The position numbers were made by a program, and so were the translations under genes. 64,000 nucleotides of DNA from Paucibacter sp. KBW04 (GTDB lineage: Bacteria; Pseudomonadota; Gammaproteobacteria; Burkholderiales; Burkholderiaceae_C), in contig NZ_QAJN01000021.1 in assembly GCF_003852425.1 (NCBI RefSeq), forward strand, positions 87,330-151,329, read 5' to 3'. A model generated the notes under the pieces. That model was not told where the DNA came from. It was given only the letters and a program-made list of their open reading frames with translations, and did no database searches. Positions within the stretch are counted from its first letter, which is position 1. The number at the start of each line of letters is the position of its first letter. This document shows positions 60,733-64,000 of the stretch, piece after piece.

Positions 60733-62361
60733 TCAAGGATTTTTCACGTAGGCATTGGCGCGCAGGTAGAACCACCAGTTCAGCAGCAGGCACAAGGCGT
60801 AGAAGACGGCGAAGCCGTAGAAGGCGTATTGCGGCGTGCCGGCCTTGATCTGCTGGCCGATCAGCACCGGAGCGATGAAGGCGCCGTAGGCGGCCACGGC
60901 CGAGGTCCAGCCCAGCACCGGGCCGGCTTGTTGGCGGTCGAAGATGAAACCCACGCTGCGGAAGGTCGAGCCATTGCCGATGCCGCTGGCGGCGAAGAGC
61001 AGGATGAACAAGCCCATGAACATGGGGAAATGCTGCTCCGGCGTGGGCGAGCCATAGGCTTGCAACATCACATAACCCACGGCCGCCGAGGCCACGACCA
61101 TCACCGCCGAGATGACTTGAGTGACGATGGATCCCCCCACTTTGTCGGCAATCCAGCCGCCCACCGGCCGCACGGCGGCGCCGACGAAGGGGCCGATCCA
61201 GGCGTAGGTCAGCGCGGAAGGTGCGTTAGGGTTTTTCAGCGTGTGCTGCATCACACCGGCGGCATCTGGGAGATGCTGGAAACCGAAGATCACCGTGATG
61301 GCCAGGGGCAGGGCCATGGAGAAGCCGATGAAGCTGCCGAAGGTGACGACGTAGAGCGCCGTCATCGCCCAGGTGTGCTTGTTGTGGAAGATCTCGAACT
61401 GCTTGGCCACGTTCTCCTTCATGGTGCCGAAGGCGGCCAGCTTCATCACCAAGAGCGCGGCCGCTATGTCCAGCGGAATCGCCACCCACATATTCAAGAG
61501 CCCCAAGCCGGTGGGCGCCGGCAGATAGAGGTAGAGCATGCCGATGGAGGGCACGAAGGCGAGCGAGTAGAGGTAGGTGATCTTGGCGAAGGCCAAGAGC
61601 GGGCTGCCGGCGGCGGGCGTCACCGTTTTCAGATTGTTCATGCCCAGCCAGCACAGGATGGACAGCGGTACGAGCGAGAGCAACCACGCAAAGCCCGCGT
61701 TCTGAATCCAGGTCGGCGTGCCGGCGGCGATCTTGCCGAAGATCCAGCCGCTGTCTTTGAGCAAGGCCTTGGACTCGCCACCCAGGGCCCCGAACAAGCC
61801 CACCGTCATCACCAGGGGGATGACGATCTGCATGGTGGTGACGCCGAAGTTACCCAGGCCGGCATTCAGGCCGAGCGCCGTGCCTTGCAGGCGCTTGGGG
61901 AAGAAGGTCGAGATATTCGACATGCTGGAGGCGAAGTTGCCGCCGCCCACGCCCGACCACAAAGCCATCAGCTGGAACACCCACAGCGGCCATTCGGGAT
62001 GCTGCAGGGCGATGCCCGTACCCAGGGCCGGGGCCAAGAGCATGGCCGTGGTCAAGAAGATGGTGTTGCGCCCGCCGGCCATGCGGATCAAGAAGGAGGC
62101 CGGGATGCGCATGGTGGCCCCCGAGATGCCGGCGATGGCCGTCAGCGTGAACAGCTCTGCCTGGGTGAAGGGGAAGCCCAGATTGAGCATCTGCACGGTG
62201 ATGATGCCCCACATACCCCAGACGGCGAAGCCGCAAAGCAGGGCCGGGATGGAGATCCACAGATTGCGGTAGGCAATTTTCTTGCCTGTCGTTTCCCAGA
62301 ACTTCTCGTCCTCGGGGCGCCAGTCCTCGATGTCGGGACCGACTTGGCTTTTGCTATTCAT
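60733..62361 (-). CDS. narK: NarK-type nitrate/nitrite transporter (NarK2-like)
   Basis: A 542-residue MFS transporter. The start at 62361 is used, since the open frame further upstream runs antisense-free but into the preceding transporter gene. A hydrophilic N-terminus (VGPDIEDWRPEDEKFWETTG) is followed by 12 helices with the NarK signature segments GVGGGNFASSMSNISTFFP, LGLNAGLGNFGVTTMQIVIP and GSFIGFSMALP. This longer form with the N-terminal motif is probably the nitrate/nitrite antiporter. It follows narK1 by 26 bases and leads into narG ten bases later. Confidence 0.92.
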   Translation of the reverse strand: MNSKSQVGPDIEDWRPEDEKFWETTGKKIAYRNLWISIPALLCGFAVWGMWGIITVQMLNLGFPFTQAELFTLTAIAGISGATMRIPASFLIRMAGGRNTIFLTTAMLLAPALGTGIALQHPEWPLWVFQLMALWSGVGGGNFASSMSNISTFFPKRLQGTALGLNAGLGNFGVTTMQIVIPLVMTVGLFGALGGESKALLKDSGWIFGKIAAGTPTWIQNAGFAWLLSLVPLSILCWLGMNNLKTVTPAAGSPLLAFAKITYLYSLAFVPSIGMLYLYLPAPTGLGLLNMWVAIPLDIAAALLVMKLAAFGTMKENVAKQFEIFHNKHTWAMTALYVVTFGSFIGFSMALPLAITVIFGFQHLPDAAGVMQHTLKNPNAPSALTYAWIGPFVGAAVRPVGGWIADKVGGSIVTQVISAVMVVASAAVGYVMLQAYGSPTPEQHFPMFMGLFILLFAASGIGNGSTFRSVGFIFDRQQAGPVLGWTSAVAAYGAFIAPVLIGQQIKAGTPQYAFYGFAVFYALCLLLNWWFYLRANAYVKNP

Positions 62362-62387
62362 GGGGGGACTACCTTTTCTTTTTGCTC

Positions 62388-63677
62388 TCAGCGGGCAAAG
62401 GACTTGGACATGGGGGAGGGCGCGGCTTTGTCGCCCATCAACTCGGCGCGGCGCACCTCGGTCCAGTACATCCAGATCAGCGAAACCCAGACCACGCCAT
62501 ACATCAGCATGAAAGCGCTGGAGCGGATGCCGGTCAGGTCCATCAGAGCGCCGAACATGATGGGCAGCACAAAGCCGCCCAGGCCACCGGCCAGACCCAC
62601 GATGCCGCTGATGGTGCCGATGTTCTGGCCGTAGTCGTCGCTGATGTACTTGAAGACGCTGGCCTTGCCAAAGGCGAAGGCAATGCCTAGCGTGAACATC
62701 AGGGCCGTGAAGGCGTAGACGTTGAGGCCGATGTGGAAGGTCTTGATGCCGTCCACCGTCTGGATGCTGAAATCGGTCTGCGGGTAGGAGAGCAGGAAGA
62801 GGCAGATCCAACTCACCCACAGCACCCACCAGGTGACGGCGTGCGCCCCGTACTTATCGCTCATCCAGCCGCCGATGGCGCGCAGCACGCCGCCGGGCAG
62901 GGAGAAGCAAGCGGCCAGCAGGGCGGCGATGCGGATGTCCAGCCCATACTCGCCCACGTAGTACTGCACCATCCACAGGCTCAGCGCCACATAGCCGCCG
63001 AAGACGATGCTGTAGTACTGGCAGTACTTGAGCACCTTGGGGTCTCTCAAGGCCTTGAGCTGGGAGACGAAGCTGGCCTTGCTGGCCACCAGATGGGTCT
63101 CGTCCGAGTAGCTGAAGAACCAGAACAGAATCGCCGTGCCCAGCAGCACCGCCGCGTAGACATGGGGCACCAGGGTCCAGCCAAAGGCCACCACCAGGGC
63201 CGGGGCAACAAACTTATTGACTGCGGCTCCAGAGTTACCGGCGCCGAAGACGCCCATGGCAAAGCCTTGTCGGTTCTTGGGGAACCAGCGCGCCACATAG
63301 GGCGTGCCCACGGAGAAGGAACCGCCGGCCAGACCGACAAAGGCGCCGATGACGAGGAAATGCCAGTAGGCTGTGGCATAACTCATCAGCCAGATGGGCA
63401 GCACGCAGGCCATCATCAGCGAGAAGAAGACGATGCGGCCGCCGAACTTGTCGGTCCAGATGCCCAGGGGCACGCGGATCAGCGAGCCGGTCAGCACCGG
63501 CATGGCGGTGAGCAGGCCGAACTCGGTGGCGTTCAGGCCCAGCTGTTTTTTGATCGGGATGCCGATGACGCCGAACATCATCCAGACCATGAAGCAGACG
63601 GTGAAGGCCAGGGTGCTGACGACCAGGACCGAGATGGCTCGGCTTGGGCTTGGCGGGCTGCTGGGGCTTGTTGACAT
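62388..63677 (-). CDS. narK: NarK-type nitrate transporter (NarK1-like)
   Basis: A 429-residue MFS transporter starting at an ATG with AAGGAG upstream; an upstream in-frame extension is less likely. Signatures are LTAMPVLTGSLIRVPLGIWT, GAFVGLAGGSFSVGTPYVAR, and FGAGNSGAAVNKFVAPALV. This shorter type-1 protein is thought to work as a nitrate/proton symporter, while NarK2 exchanges nitrate for nitrite. It is the first gene of the operon; an FNR-like box lies upstream at 63818-63831. The tandem of two narK genes ahead of narGHJI is common in denitrifying Betaproteobacteria and Pseudomonas. Confidence 0.93.
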   Translation of the reverse strand: MSTSPSSPPSPSRAISVLVVSTLAFTVCFMVWMMFGVIGIPIKKQLGLNATEFGLLTAMPVLTGSLIRVPLGIWTDKFGGRIVFFSLMMACVLPIWLMSYATAYWHFLVIGAFVGLAGGSFSVGTPYVARWFPKNRQGFAMGVFGAGNSGAAVNKFVAPALVVAFGWTLVPHVYAAVLLGTAILFWFFSYSDETHLVASKASFVSQLKALRDPKVLKYCQYYSIVFGGYVALSLWMVQYYVGEYGLDIRIAALLAACFSLPGGVLRAIGGWMSDKYGAHAVTWWVLWVSWICLFLLSYPQTDFSIQTVDGIKTFHIGLNVYAFTALMFTLGIAFAFGKASVFKYISDDYGQNIGTISGIVGLAGGLGGFVLPIMFGALMDLTGIRSSAFMLMYGVVWVSLIWMYWTEVRRAELMGDKAAPSPMSKSFAR

Positions 63678-63817
63678 GGGGTGGTGCTCCTTTGCTTGAG
63701 CACGACTGTCCGGCTTTGGCTTTACGCTGCACATCCTCCCGGGTGGCAGATGGACTCAGGCAGAGGAACTAGGGCCCCACAGCGGCCATCGTTCGAAAGA
63801 ACTATTCAGGCTTGGGC

Positions 63818-63831
63818 TTGATCTGGCGCAA
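63818..63831 (-). promoter_or_regulatory. FNR-like box upstream of narK1
   Basis: TTGATCTGGCGCAA, or TTGCGCCAGATCAA on the coding strand, matches TTGAT-N4-ATCAA at eight of ten positions. It is centred about 147 bases before the narK1 start. Oxygen-limited activation of nar operons by FNR is well known, so this is a likely site, although no NarL heptamers were located with confidence. Confidence 0.55.
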
Positions 63832-63937
63832 CTTTGCCTGGCGTTGTGTCATGTCTTATCGAAGGCGTTTGGCTTTCCTGGATGGGCTGTTGATGCGGCG
63901 CTGCGCGCCGGCAAGTAACTTGATTGTTCGACGGCCC

Positions 63938-63975
63938 AGCCGGGAGTTCGCCCCGGCGGGCGACCTACTTTCTTG
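63938..63975 (+). repeat. fragment resembling a dispersed betaproteobacterial repeat
   Basis: The run CCGGGAGTTCGCCCCGGC, then GGGCGACCTACTTTCTT resembles a short sequence that I recall as scattered through many Burkholderiales genomes, where the ACTTTCTT end normally continues into a hairpin. Here the second arm is missing, so it would be a decayed copy. Recognition is from memory. Confidence 0.35.
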
Positions 63976-64000
63976 GGCGCTGTTTAGACCGGAGACATAG

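Larger units (their letters stand above)
63678..64000. other. nar promoter region and right-edge intergenic DNA
   Basis: No supported gene in these 323 bases. The region nearest narK holds its AAGGAG site and a probable promoter with the FNR-like box. The small open frame on the plus strand across it has no supporting features. The right end carries a stretch resembling a dispersed betaproteobacterial element (63938-63975). Confidence 0.55.

Noticed and set aside
59406..60848. 480-codon open frame opposite narG
   Set aside because: NarG is unmistakable on the minus strand; the antisense frame has no motif or start signal.
60721..62634. 637-codon open frame on the plus strand opposite narK2 and narK1
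   Set aside because: Composition is His/Gly/Glu-rich as expected for the antisense of membrane protein genes, and two recognisable transporters occupy the other strand.
63812..64000. 62-codon open frame at the right edge
   Set aside because: It runs through the probable nar promoter and a repeat-like segment, with no ribosome-binding site or family.

Overview
The window reads as chromosomal DNA of a GC-rich betaproteobacterium, most likely order Burkholderiales in the Roseateles/Paucibacter/Rubrivivax/Leptothrix neighbourhood. This is an inference from content, not a database match. The signs are strong GC bias at third codon positions, a DUF2917 gene beside a GcvA-like LysR gene, an SAH riboswitch ahead of ahcY, the dapF-DUF484-xerC run, three proteins with PEP-CTERM sorting tails, and a narK1-narK2-narGHJI-PPIase operon. 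No tRNA, rRNA, CRISPR array, insertion sequence or prophage was recognised.

Layout. 1-8029: the end of a GH92-type glycosidase, two LysR regulators, a DUF2917 protein, a TfoX-domain protein, 5-formyl-THF cyclo-ligase, a PepQ-type dipeptidase and a large exported DUF3857/transglutaminase-fold protein. 8087-15256: a small membrane protein, a GT41 (O-GlcNAc transferase-like) TPR protein, a secreted S53 lipoprotein peptidase preceded by a c-di-GMP-I riboswitch, and ompW with a broken second copy. 15333-21843: a DctB/FixJ-like two-component system divergent from a KgtP-like permease, then an M13 zinc peptidase. 21923-26110: a TorF-type porin divergent from an ECF sigma / anti-sigma / S8 peptidase / PEP-CTERM cluster. 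26325-37235: isochorismatase-like hydrolase, a second TfoX protein, the methyl cycle (metF, tlyA, ahcY under an SAH riboswitch, metK), a HAD phosphatase, a CheX-like/CheY pair, a YcaQ-type glycosylase and a diguanylate cyclase. 37432-44717: two LpxL-type acyltransferases, dapF, DUF484, xerC, an unknown outer-membrane protein and rlmI. 45013-52338: two tandem PEP-CTERM trypsin-like proteases, an Lrp regulator divergent from glmS, an AhpD-like protein, and an Lrp regulator divergent from an Asp/Glu racemase. 52411-64000: beta carbonic anhydrase, PPIase and the complete nitrate respiration operon, transcribed leftward from a promoter region with an FNR-like site.

How it works together. Three themes recur. 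Extracytoplasmic proteolysis: S53, M13, S8 and two S1 enzymes, plus a transglutaminase-fold protein. c-di-GMP and chemosensory control: a diguanylate cyclase with an intact GGEEF and I-site, a c-di-GMP riboswitch on the S53 gene, and CheX/CheY. One-carbon metabolism: the folate and SAM cycle genes. The most interesting candidate system is the sigma/anti-sigma/subtilase cluster. The periplasmic part of the anti-sigma factor resembles the propeptide of the protease encoded immediately downstream, which suggests a protease-gated signalling circuit. Two genes (ompW, metK) have decayed copies of their own 3' ends downstream, a trace of past duplication or allele replacement.
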